Below, piece by piece: positions 17,507 through 25,904 of a stretch of 64,000 nucleotides of DNA. The translations under genes were made by a program, and so were the position numbers. This stretch comes from JACKNG01 sp040220855 (GTDB lineage Bacteria > Pseudomonadota > Gammaproteobacteria > Ga0077536), in contig JAVJVZ010000076.1 in NCBI GenBank assembly GCA_040220855.1, positions 1-64,000 of the forward strand. Direction: 5' to 3'. Within the stretch, counting starts at the first letter, position 1; each line of letters begins with the position of its first letter. Under the pieces are notes generated by a model that ran no database searches, had not been told where the DNA came from, and worked only from the letters and a program-made list of their open reading frames with translations.

Positions 17507-18046
17507 ATGGCCTTGACCGACCAGCAGGCGGCCGCGCTCGACACGCTCGTCGCGCGCCAGCAGATTGCCGATGTCATCTATCGTTACGCACGCGGTATCG
17601 ACCGCATGGACTTCGATCTCGTGCGCTCCTGTTACCACGCCGATGCCTACGACGACCACGGCGCCTTCGCCGGCAGCGTCGAGGAATTCATCAGCGCCGC
17701 GGCGGACTTCCTCGCGCGCTGGACGGCGACGCAGCATTTCATGGGCAACATGCTGATTGAGATCGACGGCACGCGCGCGCGCGCCGAGACCTACGCCGTC
17801 GCTTATCACCGGCGCGAAGACGCCGCCGGCAACGGCAAGGACGACGTCATGGGTATCCGTTACGTCGACCGCTTCGAACAACGCGACGGGTCCTGGAAGA
17901 TCGCCCACCGCGTGGTCGCCACCGAATGGCGCCGCGTCGACCCGGTCGCCGGCGCGCGCCACCGTGGCGAACTCGGCGTATGGGGGCGGCGCGATGGTGA
18001 CGACGTTCTGAACTGGATCATGGAGGCCCGCCCACCGGGCAGCTGA
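17507..18046 (+). CDS. SnoaL-like (NTF2-fold) protein
   Basis: A 179-residue protein starting at the ATG at 17507, with GGGGAGA about eight bases upstream. It has the NTF2/SnoaL_4 fold: a lead helix (VARQQIADVIYRYARGIDRMD), DLVRSCYHADAYDDHGAF, ATQHFMGNMLIEIDGTRARAETYAVAYHRR and the closing strands IRYVDRFEQRDGSWKIAHRV. The Tyr-Arg, Asp and His positions seen in scytalone dehydratase or ring-hydroxylating-dioxygenase beta-subunit relatives are present. Such proteins are annotated as nuclear transport factor 2 family or polyketide-cyclase-like. The reaction is unknown. Confidence 0.82.
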   Translation: MALTDQQAAALDTLVARQQIADVIYRYARGIDRMDFDLVRSCYHADAYDDHGAFAGSVEEFISAAADFLARWTATQHFMGNMLIEIDGTRARAETYAVAYHRREDAAGNGKDDVMGIRYVDRFEQRDGSWKIAHRVVATEWRRVDPVAGARHRGELGVWGRRDGDDVLNWIMEARPPGS

Positions 18047-18055
18047 GTGACGCGC

Positions 18056-18526
18056 TCAGCGTACTGCGAGCGGCGCGAACACCGCGCCGGTCAGCGCGAC
18101 GAGATCCGCGGGCGCGAGTTCGAGGTCGAGGCCACGGCGCCCGCCGCTGACGTAGACGGTAGCGAAGTCCTGTGCAGAGGCATCGAGTGCCATCGGCAGG
18201 CGCTTCTTCTGGCCGAGTGGGCTGATGCCGCCCATCACGTAGCCGGTTGCGCGCTCGGCCGCTTCGCGCGTCGCCATCGCGGCCTTCTTGGCGCCGAGCG
18301 CACGTGCTACCTGCTTCATGTCGAGCTGGGCGTCGACCGGTACGATGCCGACCGCGAGCGCACCGCCATCGAGCGCAACCACGAGGGTCTTGAGCACGCG
18401 CGCAGGCGCGAGGCCGAGCTTCTCGGCCGCCTCGAGACCGAACGAGCGGGCGTCGGGGTCGTGCTCGTACTCGTGCACTTCGAAGTCGATGCGCGCGCGG
18501 CGGGCGGCGGTAATGGCGGGGGTCAC
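18056..18526 (-). CDS. ybaK: Cys-tRNA(Pro)/Cys-tRNA(Cys) deacylase YbaK
   Basis: The GTG at 18526 with AGGA upstream gives 156 residues, matching E. coli YbaK in length and its opening TPA...F..H.YEHDP. An upstream in-frame ATG at 18556 would add ten residues. The editing-domain landmarks are present: a conserved Lys in LGLAPARVLKTLVV, ALAVGIVPVDAQLDMKQVA, AMATREAAERATGYVMGGISPLG and a late VYVSGGRRGLDLEL. The enzyme removes cysteine mis-charged onto tRNA(Pro). It converges with the SnoaL-like gene. Confidence 0.93.
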   Translation of the reverse strand: MTPAITAARRARIDFEVHEYEHDPDARSFGLEAAEKLGLAPARVLKTLVVALDGGALAVGIVPVDAQLDMKQVARALGAKKAAMATREAAERATGYVMGGISPLGQKKRLPMALDASAQDFATVYVSGGRRGLDLELAPADLVALTGAVFAPLAVR

Positions 18527-18744
18527 GGCGGATTCCTGGCGTGGGACGCGTCGCATTATCCGTCATCGTTGCGGGGACGGGACGCGGCCCGGGACATACC
18601 CGTGCGGCAACCCGGGTGGCCCATGGCACACGCAGCGGCGCGCGTTACGGTCCGGGCAACACCGCCAGCGGTGCGTGCCGCACCACGTCCTGCGCCGGTG
18701 CTTGCACAGTCCGCGCCCGCCGGGTTAGCGTAGCCGCTCCATTG

Positions 18745-18932
18745 CGCTCAGGTGCCGTGCGCCCCGTCCGGGGTCACGGTGAAACGGGAAGCCCGGTGCG
18801 CCGCTACGCGGCAAAGCCGGCACTGCCCCCGCAACGGTGAGTGGATTGGCGCCGATCGACGCCACTGTGCCCAGGCACGGGAAGGCATCGGCGCACGCTT
18901 CGGCGATCCACGAGTCCGGAGACCGGCCTGCG
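18745..18932 (+). promoter_or_regulatory. Cobalamin (B12) riboswitch
   Basis: The conserved core of the adenosylcobalamin riboswitch is readable in order: GGTGCC at 18751, GGTGAAACGGGAAGCC CGGTG from about 18777, CCGGCACTGCCCCCGCAACG near 18817-18836, GCCACTG with GGGAAGGC at about 18863-18888, and the B12 box AGTCCGGAGACCGGCC near 18913-18928. It lies just upstream of the TonB receptor. I see no clear intrinsic terminator after it. The receptor's ribosome site (GGAGGG, 18955-18960) follows closely, so control by hiding that site is the likelier mechanism, which is inferred. A weak promoter candidate (TTGCAC 18702, TTAGCG 18725, 17-base spacer) precedes it. Confidence 0.95.
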
Positions 18933-18966
18933 CGTTCGTATCAATACTTGTCGCGGAGGGCGACGG

Positions 18967-21189
18967 TTGAACGCACGTGCCGAAATGCGGGCCGCCCGCG
19001 CCGCTTCCCCGATCATCATGCTGGTGATGAGTGCGCCCTTCGCCTGGGCGGCCGACGCCGGCGCGCGCGCCGCGCCAGCGCCGCCAGGTGTCGCCGCGGC
19101 GCCGGTGCGCAGTCCGTTCGAGATGGAAGAGATCGTCGTCACCGCCACGCGCGAAGCGCGCGTGTGGGAGATGCCGCGCAGCGTTGCGGTGATCACGGCC
19201 GATGACATCGCGCGTTCGACCACCGGCAACATCGTCGACCTGCTCGCGCGCGAGGCCAACGTCAACCTGCGCAGCTTCTTCGGCCACGACAAGTTCGCCG
19301 GCGTCGATATCCGCGGCATGGGCGATACCTTCTCGAGCAACGTGCTGGTACTGGTCGATGGCGTACGCCTGAACGAGGTCGACCTGTCCGGCGCCGATTT
19401 CTCCTCCATCCCGCTCGACCAGATCGAACGCATCGAGGTCATTCGCGGCGCCAACGCGGTGCGCTACGGCAGCGGCGCGGTCGGCGGCGTGATCAACATC
19501 CGCACCCGCCGCGCCGATGCGACTCCGCGGGCCGCGGCGCGCGTCAGTGCCGGCAGCTTCGACACCTATACCACCGCGCTCGATCTCGGCGGTGGTACGC
19601 ACGGGTTCTCCGCGCACGTCGACGCGGCCTACCACGACACCGACGGTTTCCGCGACAACGGCGCCTTCCGCAAGCAGGACGGTGCGTTCGAACTCGGCTA
19701 CGCGCACGGCGAGTGGCTGCGCGCGCACGTGCGCGCCGCGCTGCACGAGGATGCCTACGGCATTCCGGGGCCGATTCCACGCGCGGATCTCGAGCGTTCG
19801 GCCAAGGCCCGCCAGGCGACCAGTGCGCCCGACGACGCGGGCGAGACGATGGACCGCCGCTACCGTGCCAGACTCACGCTCGATCTCGGCGGCTTCGGGG
19901 AGATCGAAGCCCTGGCGCGTCATCGCAATCGCACCAACCGTTTCATCGTCGGCTACACGCCGCTGCTCAGGGTGCGCGACCAGCAGAGCGCGATCGAGTC
20001 GGTGATGCGCAACTACGAAGCGACCTGGACCTTACCCTACAGGTTGTTCGGCCACGAACATCGCCTCGTGCTCGGCTTCGAGACCATGAGTGCCGACTAC
20101 GAGCGGCGCGAGAACGGTCGCGGGCTCGTCGACCGCAGTCGCGCGCTGGTCGGGCGCATCGGCCAGCACGCGGGCTTCATCGGCTCGCACTGGTCGCTGC
20201 CTCATGATCTCGCAGTCGACATCGGTTACCGGCACGACCGCTTCCGCGTAACGCGTCGGGAGGAGGCGCTGCGTCGCGTCTGTGATGTCTCGCTCGTCGA
20301 TACCGTCGTCGAGACCACCGTCTTCGTCGAGGTGTTCCCGGGTTTCACGGTACCGGTGGTCGTTCCGGTCACCGTGTCGCTGCCGGTCGAGACGAACTGC
20401 CGCGGCGAGCTCGCGGTGACGCCCGGTCAGCGTGAGCGCTGGCGCAACGAAGCGTGGGAAGCGGGGCTCACCTGGCAGCCGCGCACGTGGCTGACCGGTT
20501 ACTTCAGCTGGCATCGCAGCTTCCGCAACCCGAACGTCGACGAACTCACGCTGGCCAGCGGCGATCTCGGGCCGCAGGACGGCGAGCATTTCGAGCTCGG
20601 TGTGCGCGTGCGCGACGGTGCACGCTTCGAGGCGGCGCTCGCGTTGTTCCGCATGACCGTCGACGACGAGATCTTCTACGGCTTCGACCCGGATACCGGG
20701 CTCGACGTCAACTTCAACCTGGCGCAGGGCACCGAGCGACACGGCGTCGAACTCGAGCTCAAGGGCCAGCTCACGCGCACGCTCGCAGGCTGGCTGAACG
20801 CGAGCTATCTCGATGCGCGGCTTGCCGAGACCGACGCACGCGAACCGGCCGTGCCGCGCAACCGGACCGACACCTTCATCCCGCTGGTGCCGCGCGACAA
20901 GCTCGCCGCCGGGCTCGACTGGCAGCCGCACCCGCGCCTCAGCCTGAGCACGGCGGTGACCTACACCGGCACGCGCTATGACGGCAACGATTTCAGCAAC
21001 CGCCAGTACGACAAGCTCGACGCCTACCACGTGGTCGACGCCAAGCTGCGCTGGCAGGGCGACGGCTATGCACTCGGCATCGCGGTCAGCAACCTGACCG
21101 ACCAGGTGTTCGCCACCGCCGGTTACAGCGGCACCGTCTACCCGATGGCGCCACGCAGCGTCATGGCCGAGCTCGCGCTCAGGCTGTGA
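18967..21189 (+). CDS. btuB: TonB-dependent outer-membrane vitamin B12 receptor (BtuB-like)
   Basis: I choose the TTG at 18967 because GGAGGG sits six bases upstream. The next ATG (18985) is also possible. The 740-residue product has a signal peptide ending near AWA (28), a TonB box EEIVVTAT (54-61), a plug domain (SVAVITADDI through ERIEVIRGANAVRYGSGAVGGVINI) and a beta-barrel ending in an aromatic/hydrophobic strand with ELALRL. It imports corrinoids across the outer membrane with TonB energy, judged from the riboswitch. It is longer than E. coli BtuB. Residues 439-478 form an uncharged Val/Thr/Pro-rich loop bounded by two Cys. The next gene starts 35 bases on. Confidence 0.9.
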   Translation: MNARAEMRAARAASPIIMLVMSAPFAWAADAGARAAPAPPGVAAAPVRSPFEMEEIVVTATREARVWEMPRSVAVITADDIARSTTGNIVDLLAREANVNLRSFFGHDKFAGVDIRGMGDTFSSNVLVLVDGVRLNEVDLSGADFSSIPLDQIERIEVIRGANAVRYGSGAVGGVINIRTRRADATPRAAARVSAGSFDTYTTALDLGGGTHGFSAHVDAAYHDTDGFRDNGAFRKQDGAFELGYAHGEWLRAHVRAALHEDAYGIPGPIPRADLERSAKARQATSAPDDAGETMDRRYRARLTLDLGGFGEIEALARHRNRTNRFIVGYTPLLRVRDQQSAIESVMRNYEATWTLPYRLFGHEHRLVLGFETMSADYERRENGRGLVDRSRALVGRIGQHAGFIGSHWSLPHDLAVDIGYRHDRFRVTRREEALRRVCDVSLVDTVVETTVFVEVFPGFTVPVVVPVTVSLPVETNCRGELAVTPGQRERWRNEAWEAGLTWQPRTWLTGYFSWHRSFRNPNVDELTLASGDLGPQDGEHFELGVRVRDGARFEAALALFRMTVDDEIFYGFDPDTGLDVNFNLAQGTERHGVELELKGQLTRTLAGWLNASYLDARLAETDAREPAVPRNRTDTFIPLVPRDKLAAGLDWQPHPRLSLSTAVTYTGTRYDGNDFSNRQYDKLDAYHVVDAKLRWQGDGYALGIAVSNLTDQVFATAGYSGTVYPMAPRSVMAELALRL

Positions 21190-21224
21190 CGCCGCACCCA
21201 TTCACGACAGAGGAGGGAAGCATC

Positions 21225-22058
21225 ATGCAACACCCACGTCATACGCCGACACTGGCAGCACCCATCGCCGTGCTGCTCGCACTCGGCGTCCTGTTCTCCA
21301 CCCCGCGCGCGCTGGCCGGGCCGTTCGCGCCCGCTGCCGGCCAGCCCGGCAGTACCGCCGTGGCGAAGACGAGCAGCGCGTTCGCCGGCTGGGCCACCGC
21401 TGTGGCCGACTACCAGCCGGGAGCGACCGTCGCGAACGAGTGGCGCACGCCGGCCAGGGCGCTCGGTCCTGCCGTGGGCGACGCCTTCGACATCGTCAGC
21501 CTCGGCAACCAGGGCCGCATCACGCTGACCTTCGGCGGCACGCTCTACGACGGTCCCGGTTGGGACTTCGCAGTGTTCGAGAACAGCATCAACGCAAGCT
21601 TTCTCGAACTCGCCTTCGTCGAGGTCTCCTCGAACGGCAGCACCTTCGTGCGTTTCCCGGCGTTCTCGCTGACGCCGGCGCCGGTCGGCGGCTTCGGTTC
21701 GCTCGACCCGACCAACGTCGACGGCCTCGCCGGCAAGTACCAGCAGGGCTACGGCACGCCGTTCGATCTCGGCCTGTTCGCCGGCGCCAACATACCCGGC
21801 TTCGATCGCAATGCCGTCACCCACGTGCGCCTCGTCGACGTCAAGGGCGACGGCAGCGAACGCGACAACTGGCCCGCGAGCGTGGGCGGACCTAACCCGA
21901 TCTACGACGTCTACCCGACCGTCGGCAGCGTCGGCTTCGATCTCGACGCGGTCGGCGTGCGCTACCTCGAGGCGGCCCCGCCACCGGCGCCGGTACCGTT
22001 GCCGGGCACAGCGCTGCTCGTGCTCGCACCGCTCGCGCTGCTGCGCCGTCGTTGCTGA
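21225..22058 (+). CDS. Secreted cell-surface protein with VPLP-CTERM anchor, B12-locus type
   Basis: A 277-residue protein from the ATG at 21225 (GGAGGG upstream). It has a signal peptide ending near ALA and a C-terminal tail VPLPGTALLVLAPLALLRRR, the PEP-CTERM/VPLPA-CTERM pattern of exosortase substrates. The body carries GRITLTFGGTLYDGPGWDFAVFEN, FLELAFVEVSSNGSTFVRFP, GLAGKYQQGYGTPFDLG, VTHVRLVDV and GFDLDAVGVRYL. I recall this pattern from uncharacterised surface proteins encoded in Bacteroidetes and planctomycete B12 loci, but cannot verify that here. Position directly behind btuB and its riboswitch suggests a role in capturing corrinoids at the cell surface. Confidence 0.78.
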   Translation: MQHPRHTPTLAAPIAVLLALGVLFSTPRALAGPFAPAAGQPGSTAVAKTSSAFAGWATAVADYQPGATVANEWRTPARALGPAVGDAFDIVSLGNQGRITLTFGGTLYDGPGWDFAVFENSINASFLELAFVEVSSNGSTFVRFPAFSLTPAPVGGFGSLDPTNVDGLAGKYQQGYGTPFDLGLFAGANIPGFDRNAVTHVRLVDVKGDGSERDNWPASVGGPNPIYDVYPTVGSVGFDLDAVGVRYLEAAPPPAPVPLPGTALLVLAPLALLRRRC

Positions 22059-22076
22059 ATGCCCGGGAGCCATGTC

Positions 22077-22937
22077 ATGAGAAGTGCAATCATCATCACC
22101 ACGTTCGCGGCGACACTCGCCGTCAGCGGTGCCGGTGCCGCCACCATCACCTTCGAAGATGCCGCCATGCCGAACGAGCAGGCCTACGCCGGGCCCGGCG
22201 GCGGCCGCTACTGGGCCGGTGCAGAGCCGCCGCCGCTCGGAAGCGTCGCTGCGAGCTTCGACACCGGCGGCGCCAGTTTCGCCAACCGTCGTACCGACTG
22301 GGGCGGCGGCTACACGTCCTGGAGCGGCTTCGCCTATTCGAACACCACCGATACCACCACCGCCGCCTTCAGCAACGAGTTCAGCGCCTACGCCGGCGGT
22401 GGCGCGAGCAGTAGCGCGAACTACGGCGTCGGCTACGTCTCGGGCTACGAGGCGGCGCCACGCATCGAGTTGGCGGCGCCGACGACGCTGGCCGGCGCCC
22501 GATTCACCAATACCACCTACGCCGCGCTCTCGATGTTGAACGGCGACGGCTTCGCCAAGCCGTTCGGCGGCGCCAGCGGCGACGACGCCGACTGGCTGCT
22601 GCTCACCGTGACCGGGCTCGATGCGAGCGATGCGGTCACCGGCATCGTCGAGGTCTACCTCGCCGACTACCGCTTCGCCGACAACGCGCTCGATTACGTG
22701 CTCGACGAGTGGCTCTACGTCGCGCTCGACGGCCTCGGCACGGTGAGCGCGCTCGAGTTCGCGATGAGCGGATCGGACGTCGGCCCGTCCGGGCTCAACA
22801 CGCCTTCCTATTTCGCCATCGACGACATTGCCAGCGTGGCGGCGACACCGGTGCCGCTGCCGGCCGCACCATGGTTGCTGGTGCCGGCCTGGGGCGCGTT
22901 GCTGGCACGTCGGCGCGCGTGTCGGGCGGTGGCGTGA
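22077..22937 (+). CDS. DUF4465-like secreted protein with VPLPA-CTERM anchor
   Basis: A 286-residue protein. The ATG at 22077 fits GGGAG better than the ATG at 22059. It has a signal peptide ending near GAGA, then ITFEDAAMPNEQAYAGPGGG. The core has the DUF4465 pattern: FANRRTDWGGGYTSWSGFAYSN, ANYGVGYVSGYEAAP, ARFTNTTYAALSMLNGDGFAK, DWLLLTVTGLDA and VEVYLADYRFADN. The tail VPLPAAPWLLVPAWGALLAR plus RR is an exosortase-type sorting signal. DUF4465 proteins occur with btuB in Bacteroidetes, and I recall that the B12-binding BtuH proteins belong to this kind of family, though I am not certain. It is the last gene of the riboswitch operon. Confidence 0.78.
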   Translation: MRSAIIITTFAATLAVSGAGAATITFEDAAMPNEQAYAGPGGGRYWAGAEPPPLGSVAASFDTGGASFANRRTDWGGGYTSWSGFAYSNTTDTTTAAFSNEFSAYAGGGASSSANYGVGYVSGYEAAPRIELAAPTTLAGARFTNTTYAALSMLNGDGFAKPFGGASGDDADWLLLTVTGLDASDAVTGIVEVYLADYRFADNALDYVLDEWLYVALDGLGTVSALEFAMSGSDVGPSGLNTPSYFAIDDIASVAATPVPLPAAPWLLVPAWGALLARRRACRAVA

Positions 22938-22956
22938 GGGGCGCCGCCGGGGGCGC

Positions 22957-24522
22957 TCAGAAGCCGCCCGCGTGCCCTTCCTTGCGGTGGTCCGAACCGG
23001 CCACGTAGCCGTCGGCGGTGCGCAGCACGAGCTGCGCGCCGCCGAAGTCGAGGTGGTTCTTCGCGATGCGGACGTCGTGGCCGCGCTCGGCGAGGTCGGC
23101 GGCAACGAGGTCGGGCACGCCCGGTTCGAGCAGCACGCTGTAATCGCTCAGCACCTGCCAGCGCGGCGCGTCGCTCGCCGCTTGCGGGTTCTGCCCATAG
23201 TCGAACAGGCGCGTCATCATCTGCACGTGGCCCTGGGCCTGCATCGGGCCGCCCATCACGCCGAAGGCGAGGCGCGGTGCGTCCTGCTCGGTGACGAATC
23301 CAGGGATGATGGTATGAAAGGGGCGCTTGCGCGGGCCGACCTCGTTGGGATGGCCCGGTTCCAGCGAGAAGCCGAAACCGCGGTTCTGCAGTGCGATGCC
23401 GGTGCCTGGCACCACGATGCCCGAACCGAAGCCGTAGTAGTTCGACTGGATGAAGGACACCATCATGCCGTCGGCGTCCGCTGCGCATAGATACACCGTG
23501 TCGGGGCTCGTCGGCAGCGCGCGCGGTGGCAGCGACGCGGCGCGTTCCCCGATGCTGGTGGCGGCACGGGCGAGCGACGCCGGATCGAGCAGGGCCTCGA
23601 CGCCCACCTGCATCGCTGCCGGGTCGGCGATGTGGTCGGCGGCGGCACGCAGCGCAATCTTCATCGCTTCGATCTGGCGATGCAGGGCTTCCGCCGAGTC
23701 GCGTCGGGGCGGTTCCGCGTGCCCTAGGATACCGAGCGCGATCTGCGCGGCAAGGCCCTGGCCGTTGGGCGGGATCTCGTGCAGGGTGACGTCGCGGTAG
23801 GGCTGCGCGAGCGGTGTGACCCAGTCGGCGCGATGCGCGGCGAGATCACTCGTCCGCAATGCGCCACCCTGGGCAACGGCGGCTGCTTCCATGCGTTCGG
23901 CGAGGGCGCCGCGGTAGAACGATTCGCCGCCGCTCTCGGCGATCTCGCGCAGGGTGCGCGCCGCATCGGGCAGGCTGACGCGCGCCGCAAAGGCTGGCGC
24001 GGGCAGGAAGTGATCCGCGAAATCGCGGTATTCAGCGTACAGGTCCGCCGCTTCCGCCCAGTGCAGCGCAGTGCGCGGGCCGACCTGGAAGCCACTTTCC
24101 GCGTAGCGGATGGCGTCGTCGAACAGGCGCTCGAAGGGCAACCTGCCGTAGCGTGCCGACAGTGCCACCCAGACGCTCACCGCGCCCGGCACCGTCACGC
24201 TGTCCCAGCCGTATTGCGGCATGCGCGTGTGTCCGCTGAAGCGCTCACGCGTCCACAGCGCCGGTGCGCGGCCGGAACCGTTGATGCCGACCAGTTCCGA
24301 GCCGTCCCACAGGATGGCGAAAGCATCCGAGCCGATGCCATTGCTGCACGGCTCGACGATGCTCAGCGTGATCGCGGCCGCGAGCGCGGCATCGACCGCG
24401 TTGCCACCGCGGCGCAGGGCGTCGAGGCCCGACTGCACGGCGAGCGGCTGCGAGGTGGCGACGACGTTGGCCGCCGCGAGCGGCGCGCGTTGCGAGGGAT
24501 AGGGCAGGCTGGAATCGATCAC
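22957..24522 (-). CDS. Gamma-glutamyltransferase family protein
   Basis: The GTG at 24522 with GAGGACC upstream gives 521 residues. Upstream residues look non-coding in composition. It is an Ntn hydrolase of the GGT family: the N-terminal large subunit starts NVVATSQPLAVQSGLDALRRGGNAVDAALA, and the autoprocessing nucleophile is Thr342 in PDTVYLCAADADG, followed by SNYYGFGSGI and the oxyanion/substrate segment LAFGVMGGPMQAQGH. There is no obvious export signal, which is common in this cytoplasmic subfamily. Members act on glutathione, gamma-glutamyl amides or related amides, so the specific substrate is open. It converges with the B12 operon. Confidence 0.9.
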   Translation of the reverse strand: MIDSSLPYPSQRAPLAAANVVATSQPLAVQSGLDALRRGGNAVDAALAAAITLSIVEPCSNGIGSDAFAILWDGSELVGINGSGRAPALWTRERFSGHTRMPQYGWDSVTVPGAVSVWVALSARYGRLPFERLFDDAIRYAESGFQVGPRTALHWAEAADLYAEYRDFADHFLPAPAFAARVSLPDAARTLREIAESGGESFYRGALAERMEAAAVAQGGALRTSDLAAHRADWVTPLAQPYRDVTLHEIPPNGQGLAAQIALGILGHAEPPRRDSAEALHRQIEAMKIALRAAADHIADPAAMQVGVEALLDPASLARAATSIGERAASLPPRALPTSPDTVYLCAADADGMMVSFIQSNYYGFGSGIVVPGTGIALQNRGFGFSLEPGHPNEVGPRKRPFHTIIPGFVTEQDAPRLAFGVMGGPMQAQGHVQMMTRLFDYGQNPQAASDAPRWQVLSDYSVLLEPGVPDLVAADLAERGHDVRIAKNHLDFGGAQLVLRTADGYVAGSDHRKEGHAGGF

Positions 24523-24728
24523 GGCGGTGGTCCTCGACGGCAGTGGGCGGCGCGGCGGCACTGCCGACGCGACCGTGGCGGAGCGCTGCGTCGAGCATAA
24601 GGAATCGCTGACCGGCCTCACAAGCTAGGCGCCGGCGGTGTGCGTGGCGCGGCGGTGGCGTCGGCAGCACGGCGTGCCCGGTACAATCGCAGCCCGCTAT
24701 CGCCATCACTGTGCAGGAGCATCATCCC

Positions 24729-24788
24729 TTGACCGAGCAATCTCCGGTTTCCGCAGCCGTGACCGGGCGCGTCGCGGAGTCCGCGTGA
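24729..24788 (+). CDS. Possible 19-residue leader peptide
   Basis: A TTG at 24729 follows AGGAG (24715-24719) with nine bases of spacing and opens a 20-codon frame ending TGA at 24786-24788. That stop overlaps the GTG start of the DUF4870 gene at 24785, a GTGA coupling. The peptide would read LTEQSPVSAAVTGRVAESA. A -10-like TACAAT sits at 24682-24687. It may be a real coupled leader, or the true N-terminus of the next protein broken by a frameshift or sequencing error. The peptide itself resembles nothing I recognise. Confidence 0.3.
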   Translation: MTEQSPVSAAVTGRVAESA

Positions 24789-25831
24789 CGCGGCCACGCG
24801 CACTGGGGACGCTGGCCCTCGGCCTGGCCGCCGTCGTGTGGGGAGCCGTCCTGCTCGGCGGCGCCTTGCACGCCGCCTTCGCCACCCGACCGGTCGCGGC
24901 GGTCGCGTCCGCCGCGGTCGAATCCGCAACGGGCACCGAGCTCACGGTGACGCCCTCGCGCGGCACGCGCCTGGTGGCCGAACTCGACATCGCCACACCG
25001 TCGGTGCAGGAGGCCCCGGTCGGCGAGACGCCGCGCTGGCACGCACGCTACCGCATACCGCTCGGCTACACGGTGCGCGATGGGGCGGGCGACGTGATGC
25101 TGCGCGAGGACGTTGCGGTCGACTGGCGCGACGACAGCGATGACATGAGCGGACGTCTGCGCCAGAGCAGTCTCGACGAGCAGGATGCCCGCGTTGACGC
25201 CGACGGCGGCACGCTGACCGCGACCGCGGTGTTCCGCCGCTTCGAGGCGCCGGCCGACGGGCGCCTGCGGCTCGCGGTGACGCGTGGCGCCGATGAGACC
25301 TACGGGGCGCAGGTCACCGCGGTGCGCTACCGCGTCGAGCACGACCTCGGCCTGCATGCCGCGGCCGTCGCCGGTGGCGTGTTCGCGCTCGTTGCCGGCT
25401 GGGTTGCCGCGGTGGTCGGCTTCGTCGCGCTGCTGCTCGGTGACCATGCGCCGCCCGCGGCGGGCGCCGCGTTGCCGGTGCTCGACGAGGCCGACGCGGC
25501 GCGCGTGCGCTGGCTTGCCTGTGGCTGCCATCTCGCTGCACTGCTCGGTTACCTGCTGCCCTTCGGCAATGTCGTCGGCCCGCTCGCGCTGTGGCTGGCG
25601 GCGCGCGATCGCCACGCCTACGTGGACGAACAGGGCCGCGAAGCAGTCAACTTCCAGCTCACCATGCTCGCCTGGTACCTGCTCGCGTTCGCCCTGGTAC
25701 TGGCGCTGGTCGGGCTGGTCATGCTGCCGGCGCTCGCGGTATTCCAGTTCGTCATGATTGTCATCGCCGCGTTGCGCGCGCATGACGGTGAGGCATGGCG
25801 CTACCCGCTCACGGTGCGCTTCGTGCGGTGA
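24785..25831 (+). CDS. Membrane protein with C-terminal DUF4870 domain
   Basis: From the GTG at 24785 (GGAG six to nine bases upstream) the product is 348 residues. One transmembrane helix at about residues 7-30 is followed by a soluble, beta-rich region (about 45-200), another helix (about 195-225), and a C-terminal DUF4870-type bundle. That bundle has WLACGCHLAALLGYLLPFGN, VVGPLALWLAARD, the conserved DEQGREAVNFQLTM and two final helices. DUF4870 domains usually stand alone at about 110 residues, so the N-terminal extracytoplasmic part is an addition I do not recognise. Function is unknown. It is divergent from the gamma-glutamyltransferase gene. Confidence 0.75.
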   Translation: MTRPRALGTLALGLAAVVWGAVLLGGALHAAFATRPVAAVASAAVESATGTELTVTPSRGTRLVAELDIATPSVQEAPVGETPRWHARYRIPLGYTVRDGAGDVMLREDVAVDWRDDSDDMSGRLRQSSLDEQDARVDADGGTLTATAVFRRFEAPADGRLRLAVTRGADETYGAQVTAVRYRVEHDLGLHAAAVAGGVFALVAGWVAAVVGFVALLLGDHAPPAAGAALPVLDEADAARVRWLACGCHLAALLGYLLPFGNVVGPLALWLAARDRHAYVDEQGREAVNFQLTMLAWYLLAFALVLALVGLVMLPALAVFQFVMIVIAALRAHDGEAWRYPLTVRFVR

Positions 25832-25904
25832 ATGCCAGGCCACGCTTGCCTCGGGCGCGCGCGGCGCCTACGCTGCCTGTAGGGCCGCGGACGGGGAGAG
25901 GGTC

